A DNA stretch of 35,509 nucleotides from positions 1-35,509 of the forward strand of contig CAKVCK010000031.1 in NCBI GenBank assembly GCA_934725575.1, in the 5' to 3' direction. The notes beneath the pieces are model-generated. The model was given only the letters and a program-made list of their open reading frames with translations, was not told the DNA's origin and searched no databases. Shown one piece after another: positions 1 through 7,857 of the stretch. Source of the stretch: an uncultured Bacteroidales bacterium (GTDB lineage: Bacteria > Bacteroidota > Bacteroidia > Bacteroidales > UBA932). The first letter of the stretch is position 1, and every line of letters begins with the position of its first letter. The translations under genes and the position numbers were made by a program.

Positions 1-69
1 GTACATGTAACCTCCGTTCTTGTGAAGCGACATCCGATAGACGCTGTCCGCTTTTGTGAGTCTTGCCAT
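1..69 (-). CDS. Unrecognised protein, N-terminal fragment (runs off the left edge)
   Basis: An open frame starts at the ATG at 69-67 and reads leftward to the window edge without a stop, giving 23 residues that begin MARLTKADSVYRM. A TACATTTG promoter box lies 19 nt upstream (89-96), which supports a real start. The fragment is too short to assign. It lies 145 nt downstream of the HipB-like gene on the same strand, so it could belong to that accessory locus, but its own promoter and the overlapping inverted repeat suggest separate control. I do not recognise the family. Confidence 0.45.
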   Translation of the reverse strand, partial: MARLTKADSVYRMSLHKNGGYMY

Positions 70-83
70 ATCTATTGAATTAC

Positions 84-99
84 TTATACAAATGTATAA
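84..99. promoter_or_regulatory. Inverted repeat TTATACA-N2-TGTATAA overlapping a promoter box
   Basis: The arms at 84-90 and 93-99 are perfectly complementary with a 2-nt spacer, and they cover the -7 box of the leftward gene at the window edge. A half-site-like TTATACAA recurs at 181-188. The position suggests an operator for a dimeric repressor. The HipB-like protein encoded next door is the obvious candidate, but this is inference. Confidence 0.4.
89..96 (-). promoter_or_regulatory. Bacteroidetes -7 promoter box (TACATTTG) of the left-edge gene
   Basis: Reading leftward, TACATTTG matches the TAnnTTTG consensus and lies 19 nt before the ATG at 69. A weak -33 match (CTTG, 117-120) lies 20 nt further upstream. 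Confidence 0.5.
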
Positions 100-214
100 A
101 TAATAATTTGAATATGCAAGGGCGCTCTTGTGGTTTATTCAATTGTTCCCAAATCTATTACTACAAGTATTGCGGATTAATTATACAATTTAATGTTAAA
201 CTCACGTCATAATC

Positions 215-412
215 TCAGCCCTTTAATTTCGTTGCCATTTCAAGTCCCAACACCTCGCAGATTGACAGGTAAGTGGAGATCTTAGGGTCTCCTTGCCCTC
301 TTTCCACCGCCACGACAGTGTTTATGCTGATTCCTGCGAGATCCGCAAGCTCCGTTTGTGTTATGTCAAGAGCCTTCCGCCGTTCTTTTATTTGAGAACC
401 TATCCTTTTCAT
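215..412 (-). CDS. HipB-like XRE-family DNA-binding protein (antitoxin-type repressor)
   Basis: 65 aa, one Cro/C1-type helix-turn-helix filling the protein: the helices lie around residues 5-60, with a recognition segment near TELADLAGISINTVVAVERG. The short C-terminal tail (LGLEMATKLKG) is typical of HipB-like proteins that sit with HipA or HipS/HipT kinases. Such proteins bind operators and the kinase, repressing the operon. Here hipS and hipT lie 720 bp away on the opposite strand, which departs from the usual co-directional B-S-T order. Its promoter is probably TAACATTG at 439-446 with TTTG at 467-470. The family assignment is firm. The pairing with the kinase genes rests on neighbourhood. 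Confidence 0.85.
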   Translation of the reverse strand: MKRIGSQIKERRKALDITQTELADLAGISINTVVAVERGQGDPKISTYLSICEVLGLEMATKLKG

Positions 413-438
413 TTTCGCAATGTGTTGGTATTATTGGA

Positions 439-470
439 CAATGTTAGTGTTTATTTGTGAGAAATGCAAA
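439..470 (-). promoter_or_regulatory. Probable hipB promoter (-33 TTTG, -7 TAACATTG)
   Basis: On the minus strand TTTG (467-470) and TAACATTG (439-446) are 20 nt apart, the spacing expected for the Bacteroidetes primary sigma factor. The -7 box differs from TAnnTTTG at one base. The leader to the ATG at 412 would be about 20 nt. Confidence 0.5.
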
Positions 471-632
471 AGAAATCGCAGCGTGTTGTGATTTTTGCGT
501 AGATTGAGCGTTGCCTATTCTTAGAACGCCAAAGATTATTGCTTGGTTCCGAAATTATCTCGCAAAATGAGGTCTCTAGCGTACCAATCGAAGGCGGGAT
601 GGTGTTTGATAATTTTCCAAATAAAAAGATTA

Positions 633-795
633 AGAAGCTGTTTTGATTTGTTTGAAATGTTCTTTGAGGTGAAAGAATCTTCATCTTCTTCCCGCTTCTT
701 CAGTCAGATAGTACCACTATCTTCCTTGGAAGAAGCGGTCGAACCTGAAGTTTTTCACTCTCAAATCTTCAAACAAACAAATCAAAACAGCTTCT
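633..795. mobile_element. MITE-like inverted-repeat element, copy 1
   Basis: The ends at 633-654 and 774-795 are perfect 22-bp inverted repeats (starting AGAAGCTGTTTTGA), with weaker complementarity for about 20 bp more inward. The interior is about 120 bp and has no transposase. The dinucleotide TA flanks the repeat on both sides (631-632 and 795-796), which would suit an element of the IS630/Tc1-mariner type, but TA is too short to prove a target duplication. A related, shorter copy lies at 30181-30253. It sits between the separated hip genes. Confidence 0.6.
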
Positions 796-845
796 AAGAA
801 TCCCGGCTCAGAAACGAATCCAACTATATGAGAATGTCCACTGAA

Positions 846-916
846 ACGGCATTCCACCGGAGAAAACGTGCGGTGCCACCGGTTTGTCCGTGGGAAAAGG
901 TTTTCGCCGGACAAAC
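846..916 (-). repeat. Diverged copy of the TTTGTCCGGCG intergenic repeat, with hairpin
   Basis: Read leftward from about 916 this begins GTTTGTCCGGCGAAAACC and continues through TTTTCCCACGGACAAAC, following the same order of blocks as the 51-nt repeats at 7648-7790 (TTTGTCCGGCG, then CTTTTCCC, then CGGA). The 9-bp arms 882-890 and 908-916 form a hairpin with a 17-nt loop. It looks like a REP-type dispersed intergenic repeat, and its function is unknown. Confidence 0.45.
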
Positions 917-1135
917 TCGATTGCCAATTCAAGGTTAAACTTGACATCTGGGGAATTATATTCCTTGATGGAGCAGTACTTCACAAAACCGAAGTCAAAG
1001 CTAAACTTCAAGTTAGAGTATGTGATAATGACAGTTTTCTATCGTACTCTGAATAAATAACGATGTGTTAGTAGCCCAGTCAATCAAGCCTTTATCTGAT
1101 AATTCGACATTCTCATCATTGAAAAACTCGCAATT

Positions 1136-1462
1136 ATGAGACTTTGCGAGATATTCCTGCACGGAATCAAATGCGGGACACTTCAGGAGGATGACAATAA
1201 AGAATATTCATTCACTTACGACAGAGCGTATCTACTTGGAGAAAATGCCGAACCAGTGAGCCTTACGCTACCGCTCCGGAATGAGCCTTATCACTCAAAA
1301 TATCTCTTTCCGGCTTTTGCGAATATGCTTTCCGAAGGAGAGAACAGGCAAATTCAGTCACAGCTTCTCAGAATAGACCCGGAGGATGACTTCGGGATAA
1401 TGCTGGCGACCTGCGCATTTGACACAATAGGAGCCATCACAGTCAAAACCATCGAAGCATGA
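1136..1462 (+). CDS. hipS: HipS-like protein (stand-alone HipA N-terminal subdomain)
   Basis: 108 aa. It matches the HipA N-subdomain-1 family (couple_hipA type), with the typical run EPVSLTLPLR followed by LFPAFANMLSEGENR. In tripartite HipBST systems this region, fused to the kinase in HipA, is a separate small protein that counteracts HipT. The stop overlaps the next start as ATGA (1459-1462), so translation with the kinase gene was coupled. The downstream kinase is truncated, so if this protein is made it has no complete local partner. The symbol follows HipBST nomenclature by architecture, not by proven activity. Confidence 0.75.
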   Translation: MRLCEIFLHGIKCGTLQEDDNKEYSFTYDRAYLLGENAEPVSLTLPLRNEPYHSKYLFPAFANMLSEGENRQIQSQLLRIDPEDDFGIMLATCAFDTIGAITVKTIEA

Positions 1463-1878
1463 ACAGATTAAACATCTGCCCGTCAACGCTCGAAGAGGGA
1501 TATGACACCTATTCACCGTCGGCGATAAGATCCCTTTTCGATGGAAGGAAGATCTCACATATATTCGGGGGCGTTAGTCCTGAGGACGAGTCCGGAGAAG
1601 GAGACATAGCAATCAAGAACGCCGGACGTATCTCAATTTCCGGAGTCCAGTCGAAGTTTTCTGTAGTGGCAGGTGATGATGGCAAACTACGGTACAGCAA
1701 TGAGAATGAGCAGGGAACATTTATCCTGAAACCACGTCCGACCGGTTACCACATCATAAACAAGGATTATTGCAATGCCAATGAGCACGTGACAATGCAA
1801 ATCGCTTCGCAAGCCTATGGAATAGAGACAGCCTACAAAACATCTTACACCTACAGATGCAAGATGCTTACTTTTTGA
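1459..1878 (+). pseudogene. hipT: Truncated HipT/HipA-type serine-threonine kinase (N-terminal part only)
   Basis: 139 aa survive, against roughly 300-330 aa for complete stand-alone HipT kinases. The N-terminal signature is clear: residues 57-64 read RISISGVQ, carrying the SIS motif (S59, S61) just before the GVQ loop that is the autophosphorylation region in HipT. The conserved block continues to about NEHVTMQIASQAYGIETA (residues ~106-123), after which the sequence turns into 16 unrelated residues and stops. The catalytic HxxD-type loop and the metal-binding motif are absent, and 16 nt later the convergent WYL gene ends. No frame downstream restores the kinase, so a deletion or recombination removed the C-terminal half. 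Toxic kinase activity is very unlikely. Confidence 0.7.
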
Positions 1879-1894
1879 CAATCAAGAATATTCC

Positions 1895-2908
1895 TCACTC
1901 ATTCCGTTCAAGGCTCTTTCTGATGCGGGCGAGGAAATGTTGGCGGAATGGTTCCGGGGAGATGACGCGGATGTTGTCGGCGTACTTTAGCAGGGCGGCT
2001 TCCAGTTCCCAGTTCGGGCGGACGGTGACACTCATTCTGGCGGGTTCCTCGTCAGAGTATCCCTTCAGAATCTTCAAGCTGGAATGGAATGGATTAGTTG
2101 TCAGATAATTGAAAGTTTTCTCATCATAGACAAGGAACTCTATGTCCTGAACCGGCTCATCCTCCTTGATTGTCACTCCCACGACATCCTTGAAATATTC
2201 CTCAAAGCCACCTCCACTATAAGGAATATATTCAACGTCATCCACGACAGAAAATCCTTCTATCCTGTCCAGGGCGAAGTTCCTGATGGCCTGTACCTTC
2301 ACATCGAAGCCGAGCAGGAACCAGCGGCAGTTGTACTGCTTCAGATAGTAAGGATGGAATATCCGATCCTCAGCGGGGCCGAAGGCTGGTGAATATCTTA
2401 TCTTCAGCACCTGTCTGCCCTCTATCGCCTTGAAAAGCCCGTCGAAATGGTCCAATCCAACGAGATCCTCGTTGTTCTCGAAACCGACGCAGTCCAGATT
2501 ACCCGATGTCAGACCGAACTCCTCGAAACGCTTGGCGGATTCCTCCAATCGATCAAAGTGCGGCAATCCCTTGAAACGTCCGAGCATTTTGATCGTGTCA
2601 CGGATCATCTTTGCCTCATCTACGGACAGCGGCCGGTTGTTTATCGAGAAATCCGGATCCGCGTACCGGTAATAGACACGTCCCCGCTCCCCTCTCATTT
2701 TGACTATCGCACCGGGATATTCAGCCATCAGAGTCTTTATGTCAGCGAACACCTGGCTTCTGCTGACTGTCGCTTCCGGGTCATCCGAAGTCCGGATCGC
2801 ATCGCCGCATTCTCTGATCAGATCCTCAATGTAGTACCTCTGGCTACGGTCTTTCAAACAAGCGTCCAATCGGCGGTACCTTGCTATGGCATTTTTGTTC
2901 AGTGGCAT
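1895..2908 (-). CDS. WYL-domain transcriptional regulator
   Basis: 337 aa from the ATG at 2908; an upstream in-frame GTG at 2932 is less likely. The N-terminal ~95 residues form a winged-helix-like DNA-binding region (MPLNKNAIARYRRLDACLKD onward). The WYL domain lies around residues 165-250, with the typical segments LKIRYSPAF and FHPYYLKQYNCRWFLLGFD, and a WCX-type C-terminal extension follows. WYL domains sense ligands or nucleic acid and often regulate DNA-damage or phage-defence genes. It is the last gene of the leftward sbcD-sbcC unit, 31 nt after sbcC, so it is probably cotranscribed and may regulate that unit. The family is certain; the target is inferred. Confidence 0.88.
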   Translation of the reverse strand: MPLNKNAIARYRRLDACLKDRSQRYYIEDLIRECGDAIRTSDDPEATVSRSQVFADIKTLMAEYPGAIVKMRGERGRVYYRYADPDFSINNRPLSVDEAKMIRDTIKMLGRFKGLPHFDRLEESAKRFEEFGLTSGNLDCVGFENNEDLVGLDHFDGLFKAIEGRQVLKIRYSPAFGPAEDRIFHPYYLKQYNCRWFLLGFDVKVQAIRNFALDRIEGFSVVDDVEYIPYSGGGFEEYFKDVVGVTIKEDEPVQDIEFLVYDEKTFNYLTTNPFHSSLKILKGYSDEEPARMSVTVRPNWELEAALLKYADNIRVISPEPFRQHFLARIRKSLERNE

Positions 2909-2939
2909 ATTCCTTATAAATATTAAAAACACAATCCAA

Positions 2940-5900
2940 TCAGGAGACCACCGTCACGGTGCTCGTGGCCGTGCGCTCGTTCTGGTTGACTTCTATGCGG
3001 ACCGGGATCTTCTCCTGAAGCTCCTCGATGTGGCTGATTATGCCCACCTGTCTGCCGGACTTCATACGGAGGGTCTTCAACGTGTTCACGGCATTCTGGA
3101 GAGGTTCGCCGGAAAGGGTGCCGAAGCCCTCGTCGATGAACAGGGTACCGACAGAAAGGCCATCTCCGATGTCGGACAGCGCCAAGGCCAGAGAAAGGGA
3201 CACAAGGAAACTCTCTCCGCCGGAAATCGTGCTGGCCGGACGGGAAACGTAGCCTTGATAGGCATCCTCGACCTCGATGACGAACGTTCCCGGCACGACC
3301 TTGAGGACATACCTGTCGGTCAGGTCTTTCATGTAGATGTTCGCCGCCTTCACAAGGCTGTCAAGCACATAACTCTGGGCTATCTTGCGGAAATTCTTGC
3401 CAGCGCTGTCACCGATCAAGTTATTCAGAGTGTTCCACTTCACATATTCCTCCCGGAGCCTGTCGGCCGCCTCCCTCAACTTACCGGCTTTCTCACGGTT
3501 CTCTTCATCCTGCCTCAGAGCCTCAGCCAAAAGAGCCGCCTCAGTCGTGGCTCTTGACATAGCCTCATCTTTGCTTTTGTACAATGTTTCCAGACTTTCC
3601 ACCGTGTCATCGTCCGCAAGCAAAGGCTTATTCAACTGATGCTCAGACTCGTTCCTCCGATCCGTTTCCAAAGCGACCTTCGCCGCGGCCAACTTTTCAG
3701 ACGCCTCTCTGTGCCTACGCTCAATCTCGGAAATCACCGCGACTGAGTATTCAGAAAGAGCCTTCAGCGCAGCCCTGTCATATTCAGAATGCTCCGAAAG
3801 GAACGCCTCGACCTTGGAGGATTCCGCCTTCGCGTTTTCCTCGGCCCGCGCAAGTTTGTGCCTCTCAAGAATCAAGTTGCTCCTGACCGAATCCGCCTCT
3901 CCTGACAAACCAGGAATATTCGCTGCCTCCACCGCCGGTAGTTCTTTCCACGACGGCATCATCTCCTCTATGGCCGCCACCATTCCTTGCACCACGCCCA
4001 TCCTTGCCCTCAACTCATCGACCGACTTGATCAGGCTTTCCGAGCGCTCAACACGCTTCCGATGCGAACGAACCGCCTCAGAAAGCTCTTTTTTGAATAT
4101 TCCTGTGTCCGCGCTCCATTTTTCTTCCCAAGGCGAGCCGGCGAGAATGTCTCCGACCGCCTGCTCTGCCGATGAAACGGCTTTGATTCTGTCCGAGACA
4201 AGGGCCTCTACCCTCTCGATTTCGGATTTCTTGGACTGGACTTCGCTTTCCGCCTTGACACGGGCTGCAACAGCCTTATCCACGGCATCCCTGGCGGCGA
4301 GACTTGCCCTGCGAGCATCATCGGCATCCTTTTCAAGGCCGGCGCAGACCTTCTCTTTTTCAGCAAGTTCTGACAAACGCAGGCCTATTTCTTGGTACCT
4401 CGCCTCAAGCGCCGCCCGTGTGCCATCATCAACGGCCGTCAAACCACACTTCTGGGCAGCCATTCTCACGGATTCCGTCATCTGGTCCACACTACGGTCA
4501 TTCTCAAAGACGGATTTCTGTCTGCGCAACTGCTCTGACTCCGCAACAATTTCAGCCACAAGATGATCGTAACGCTCCTTATCATTACGGTACAGAATCC
4601 TGGCCTCCTCACACGCACTTTCAAGAGGAGCGAGTCGTTTCTGCAGATCAATGTCTGTCGGCAGCGCCGACTCGATCTCCCGCATACAGACAGGGCAGAT
4701 GTCCCCTACCTGAAGGTTGTTGCGGATAGCCTTGACCGTGTCCTCAACCGTTCTGCTCTGCTTTCTATAGACCTCTTCAGCGAACTCCGACTTAATGCGA
4801 TCTGACTCCACGACCTTGGCCAAAGAGTCCCGTTCCGAGATCTTGGCATCAAGTGCCTTCTCTTTCTCAGCGATATCCTTCTCTTCCGCCTTACGCTTTT
4901 CAATCTGCTGTTCCAAAAGCGACAACCGATCCTGAGCCAGTTTGATGTCCACGGACTTTTCCTTCAGATCTCCGGTCTCCTTACGGACCGCCGCTGCGTT
5001 CGACTCGGCCAAAGCATCCTCGGCCTTCTTCTGCGCCTCCTCGGCAAGCCTCCGGACGTTTCCTGCGGCATTCTCCGCTTCCTTCGCCTTCTCCAACGCC
5101 TGCGACCTTTTCGTCAAGTCCGACCGCAGAACCGAAAGTTTGGCTTCTGATTCACGAATATATTCCCGACCGCTCTCGATGACACCGATGTTCCCCACGA
5201 TGGTCTGCTCCTTTTCCAGAACAGGCCGCGAAGGAGCGTCCTTTTCCAACTCCGCGTCAACGGAGGCTTTTTCCCCGGCTAGCCTCTTCTCCTCGTCACT
5301 CAGGAAAGCCAATCCACCTTTTACCGACCGGTATCTCTCCGACAATCCGGAGATTCTTGTCTTGGCTTCCGCTGCTGCCGCCTCTTCTCTCCTTTGGTTT
5401 TCAAGATTTCCACGCACCGCCTCCGTAGTCCTGAACGAGGCGGCAAGGTTCTCCTCGGCGACATATTCATCAGTACTTACAAACGCCTCCTTGTCCGCGA
5501 CAGCTTTGGAATCAGATTCAATCATAACCTTCAATCTTGTCTCCTGCTTCAGCCAGTCCACTTTCTTACCGCATTCGTTCCTTGCCGCGCGGGCGGATTC
5601 CGCCTCGGCCAGTTTGTCCTCCTTCTCTTTGAGTTTCTGGCCTTTTTCCTCATCAGAAAGGATCCTGATATCCCGGATTCTTTCCTCGGCATCGGCCGAA
5701 GCCTTTTCCTTCCGCCTTGTGATCTCAAAGACCTTGGCTCCGATCTTCGTGTAGATGTCCGCACCGGTGATCTTTTCCAGAATCTCGGCCTTCTCATTGT
5801 CCTTGCTGTTCAGGAATCTGGTAAACTCTCCCTGAGCCAGCATCGTGGTCCGGCAGAACTGGCTGAAACTCAGGCCGACGGCAGAGGCGATCTCCGCACT

Positions 5901-6335
5901 CACCTCCTTATCCTTTTTGTAAATCATCCCGGAATCCAAGTTTCGGAGGATCCATTCTTTTTTCTGTATCCGGCCATTCACTTTTTCCCTTGCTCGGGCT
6001 ACCGACCATTCAGCCTCATAATCAACCCCATTGGTTCCTTTGAACTCAAGTCTTACATAACCTTTTCCTGCCCCTTGCCTAAGAAGTCTGGACGGACTGT
6101 CAACCTTGACATCATCCCCCTGATCAGCGGAGCTGCCCTCCATCTGCGTATTGGCCAGCCTTGGCGTGTCACCGTACAACGCCAGACAGACCGCGTCCAG
6201 AATCGTGCTCTTCCCCGCCCCGGTCTTACCGGTGATAAGGAACACATCACAGTCCGACAGCGGCTTGCTGTCAAAATCAATCACAGCGTCTTCTATGGAC
6301 GCGATGTTGTGAATCGTAAGTTTCTGTATTTTCAT
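2940..6335 (-). CDS. sbcC: SbcC, ATPase subunit of the SbcCD exonuclease
   Basis: 1131 aa, a Rad50-like SMC-family ATPase. Walker A is GKTGAGKST (36-44). Two long coiled coils rich in A, E, K and R flank a zinc hook, CPVC (547-550). The C-terminal lobe carries the ABC signature ISGGESFLVSLSLALALSD (near 1040) and Walker B LFIDEGFG (near 1065). With SbcD it cleaves hairpins and processes blocked double-strand ends in the cytoplasm. It starts 13 nt after sbcD in the same direction, the standard arrangement. The length and all motifs look intact. Several long open frames on the opposite strand are a by-product of its biased coiled-coil codons. Confidence 0.97.
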   Translation of the reverse strand: MKIQKLTIHNIASIEDAVIDFDSKPLSDCDVFLITGKTGAGKSTILDAVCLALYGDTPRLANTQMEGSSADQGDDVKVDSPSRLLRQGAGKGYVRLEFKGTNGVDYEAEWSVARAREKVNGRIQKKEWILRNLDSGMIYKKDKEVSAEIASAVGLSFSQFCRTTMLAQGEFTRFLNSKDNEKAEILEKITGADIYTKIGAKVFEITRRKEKASADAEERIRDIRILSDEEKGQKLKEKEDKLAEAESARAARNECGKKVDWLKQETRLKVMIESDSKAVADKEAFVSTDEYVAEENLAASFRTTEAVRGNLENQRREEAAAAEAKTRISGLSERYRSVKGGLAFLSDEEKRLAGEKASVDAELEKDAPSRPVLEKEQTIVGNIGVIESGREYIRESEAKLSVLRSDLTKRSQALEKAKEAENAAGNVRRLAEEAQKKAEDALAESNAAAVRKETGDLKEKSVDIKLAQDRLSLLEQQIEKRKAEEKDIAEKEKALDAKISERDSLAKVVESDRIKSEFAEEVYRKQSRTVEDTVKAIRNNLQVGDICPVCMREIESALPTDIDLQKRLAPLESACEEARILYRNDKERYDHLVAEIVAESEQLRRQKSVFENDRSVDQMTESVRMAAQKCGLTAVDDGTRAALEARYQEIGLRLSELAEKEKVCAGLEKDADDARRASLAARDAVDKAVAARVKAESEVQSKKSEIERVEALVSDRIKAVSSAEQAVGDILAGSPWEEKWSADTGIFKKELSEAVRSHRKRVERSESLIKSVDELRARMGVVQGMVAAIEEMMPSWKELPAVEAANIPGLSGEADSVRSNLILERHKLARAEENAKAESSKVEAFLSEHSEYDRAALKALSEYSVAVISEIERRHREASEKLAAAKVALETDRRNESEHQLNKPLLADDDTVESLETLYKSKDEAMSRATTEAALLAEALRQDEENREKAGKLREAADRLREEYVKWNTLNNLIGDSAGKNFRKIAQSYVLDSLVKAANIYMKDLTDRYVLKVVPGTFVIEVEDAYQGYVSRPASTISGGESFLVSLSLALALSDIGDGLSVGTLFIDEGFGTLSGEPLQNAVNTLKTLRMKSGRQVGIISHIEELQEKIPVRIEVNQNERTATSTVTVVS

Positions 6336-6348
6336 AAGTCAGTCTAAA

Positions 6349-7512
6349 TTATTCATTTACATCATTCCTGATTTCCTTCTCCGCCTCACGGAACAGTTCC
6401 GCCAGTTCGTCCGTGAACGTTATTCCGGTGTCCTCGGCGTACAGCCGCGCGACCTCAAGCGGTTCCATAGCCCGGAATTCCGACACTGAAAGGGTTTTAC
6501 GATCCGACTTTCCAGAGGCTGCCCGGCGAGCGTTTATCGTGCAGAAAAGTCCCAGGCCGCCACTCAGAATATTCCTGGCCTCAACCACCGCATCAGGCGG
6601 AAGGCTATCCTCGACCTCGACATTCAACCTGATGTACGCCGGATTGTCCTTAGGAAAATCTTTCAGCCGTTCCTTAACCTCATCCCATTTCCCGAAACCT
6701 GAGGAAGGAATATTCACCAGCGGACTATTGGTCTTTATCGGCACCTCCCGGATCTGCGGGGCCGCCCCGTGCGAGGCGATCTCCACGACCGACACACTAT
6801 GCCCGTAAGACTCGTCGAAACTTACCGGCAGCGGCGTGCCGCAATAGCGCGCCCTTCCCCCGGAGCCAGTGATTGTCTGCGGCTTATGAATATGCCCGAG
6901 CGCGATGTAGTCGTACCCTTCGCCGAACTCCTCCAGCCCGACGGAGTCAATCCCTCCCACAGATAATTCACGAATATCCTCGTGTCCGGTGTAGTTGCAT
7001 CCGGCCACTGTCGTGTGGGCCGAAATGACAACAGGAAGGTTTTCAGCGTTCCTTTCGGCAACCTTGTCCAACAGGCTCTTACAGAATTCTTCCGGCATAC
7101 TTCTCTCATTCACGTACGGTATGGCGACTATGAATCCTTTCCCCGCCACCTCAACGATCAGCTTGTCCGGATTGTCCTTGTCCACGGAACCGATCATATT
7201 CACTTTCTGCGTCTCCCATAATATTCGTGAGACCTCGTGCTTTGACGCGCTGTCGTGGTTCCCCGCGGTGATGACGATCTCCATTCCCGGACAGGCCTCG
7301 TGCAGCCTCATCACCGCCTCCGTGAACATCTTCTGCACCGCCGCCGACGGCTGTCCCGTATGGTAAACATCCCCGCTGACCACCAACGCGTCAGGTTTCT
7401 CCTTCCCGACAATCTCCTCGATCTGTCCAAGCATATCCCTCTGCTCCCGACTCCTGTCGTATCCGTACAGAACATGTCCCAGATGCCAGTCACTTGTGTG
7501 TATAATTCTCAT
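6349..7512 (-). CDS. sbcD: SbcD, nuclease subunit of the SbcCD exonuclease
   Basis: 387 aa, a Mre11-like calcineurin-fold phosphoesterase. The metal-binding motifs run in order: SDWHLGH (near residue 7), VVSGDVYHTG, ITAGNHDS, ISAHTTV and ALGHIHKP. It supplies the Mn-dependent exo/endonuclease activity of the SbcCD complex. The start is set at the ATG at 7512, directly before RIIHTSDWHLGH; the TTG two codons upstream is unlikely. It is the first gene of a leftward unit sbcD-sbcC-WYL. I found no clear TAnnTTTG box upstream, but the intergenic region contains a tandem repeat. Confidence 0.97.
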   Translation of the reverse strand: MRIIHTSDWHLGHVLYGYDRSREQRDMLGQIEEIVGKEKPDALVVSGDVYHTGQPSAAVQKMFTEAVMRLHEACPGMEIVITAGNHDSASKHEVSRILWETQKVNMIGSVDKDNPDKLIVEVAGKGFIVAIPYVNERSMPEEFCKSLLDKVAERNAENLPVVISAHTTVAGCNYTGHEDIRELSVGGIDSVGLEEFGEGYDYIALGHIHKPQTITGSGGRARYCGTPLPVSFDESYGHSVSVVEIASHGAAPQIREVPIKTNSPLVNIPSSGFGKWDEVKERLKDFPKDNPAYIRLNVEVEDSLPPDAVVEARNILSGGLGLFCTINARRAASGKSDRKTLSVSEFRAMEPLEVARLYAEDTGITFTDELAELFREAEKEIRNDVNE

Positions 7513-7647
7513 AAGCAAGTCATTGTACTATTCATAAAACAAACCCGAGCCAAACGCTCCACTCAATATACGTCCATTCTTCGGTTTTCGCAACCAAAAT
7601 CTTCATTTTTTAATATTCCACCTCTAACCTCGTCCGCCCTCTTATGT

Positions 7648-7790
7648 TTTGTCCGGCGCAGGGGGCTTTTCCCCGGAGAAAGTACCGGGCGAGATTCGTT
7701 TGTCCGGCGAAGGGGGGCTTTCCCCGGAGAAAGTTCCGGGCGGAGTCCGTTTGTATCCGGCGGGAAGAGTGCTCCGTCGGACAAACAAAA
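7648..7790 (+). repeat. 51-nt tandem repeat (TTTGTCCGGCG family), two full units and one partial
   Basis: Units start at 7648, 7699 and 7750, an exact 51-nt period. Each begins TTTGTCCGGCG (the third reads TTTGTATCCGGCG) and contains a G-run, CTTTTCCCC and CGGAGAAAGT. The G-run/C-run pair can form a hairpin in each unit. The block ends with an inverted copy of the first motif (GTCGGACAAAC, 7778-7788). A diverged copy lies at 846-916. The repeats lack the spacers of a CRISPR array. Confidence 0.75.
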
Positions 7791-7825
7791 AAGTTGCGCA
7801 GGAAGCGAAAAAGGATAGTTTTTCG

Positions 7826-7833
7826 TACATTTG
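7826..7833 (+). promoter_or_regulatory. greA -7 promoter box (TACATTTG)
   Basis: A perfect TAnnTTTG match lies 24 nt before the greA ATG at 7858. No good -33 TTTG is present at the expected distance. The box lies just downstream of the tandem repeat block. Confidence 0.55.
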
Positions 7834-7857
7834 CCTTGACTTATCAAACAATGGTAT

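Larger units (their letters stand above)
413..1135. other. 723-bp AT-rich stretch with no convincing gene
   Basis: It separates the divergent hipB and hipS genes. Short open frames exist on both strands, but they overlap one another, match no family I recognise and run through the inverted-repeat element at 633-795. The stretch holds the hipB promoter, the MITE-like element and a GTTTGTCCG/CGGACAAAC hairpin at 882-916. It looks like accessory DNA that has taken insertions and rearrangement. No clear promoter box was seen before hipS. Confidence 0.6.
7513..7857. other. 345-bp divergent intergenic region between sbcD and greA
   Basis: It contains a 51-nt-period tandem repeat (7648-~7790) and the greA promoter box at 7826-7833. 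The sbcD promoter must also lie here, but no good box was seen. Short open frames crossing the repeats in several frames look spurious. Confidence 0.7.

Noticed and set aside
543..1056. Several short open frames on both strands between hipB and hipS
   Set aside because: They overlap each other and the inverted-repeat element, and lack start-proximal promoters or family matches.
1857..2108. Frameshifted continuation of the HipT kinase after 1878
   Set aside because: None of the three frames shows HipA-type motifs, and the DNA from 1895 on is the end of the WYL gene on the other strand.
2909..2932. Upstream GTG start for the WYL regulator
   Set aside because: It would add a hydrophobic octapeptide of AT-rich leader sequence. 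The ATG at 2908 fits the family start better.
4942..6347. Two long plus-strand frames opposite sbcC
   Set aside because: Low-complexity Ser/Ala/Phe-rich shadows of the SbcC coiled coil.
7648..7790. Possible CRISPR array
   Set aside because: The 51-nt units are directly adjacent without variable spacers, the third unit is partial, and there is no cas gene.
7563..7847. Small proteins encoded across the 51-nt repeat
   Set aside because: The period is divisible by three, so any frame stays open and repeats. No start context or conserved family supports coding.
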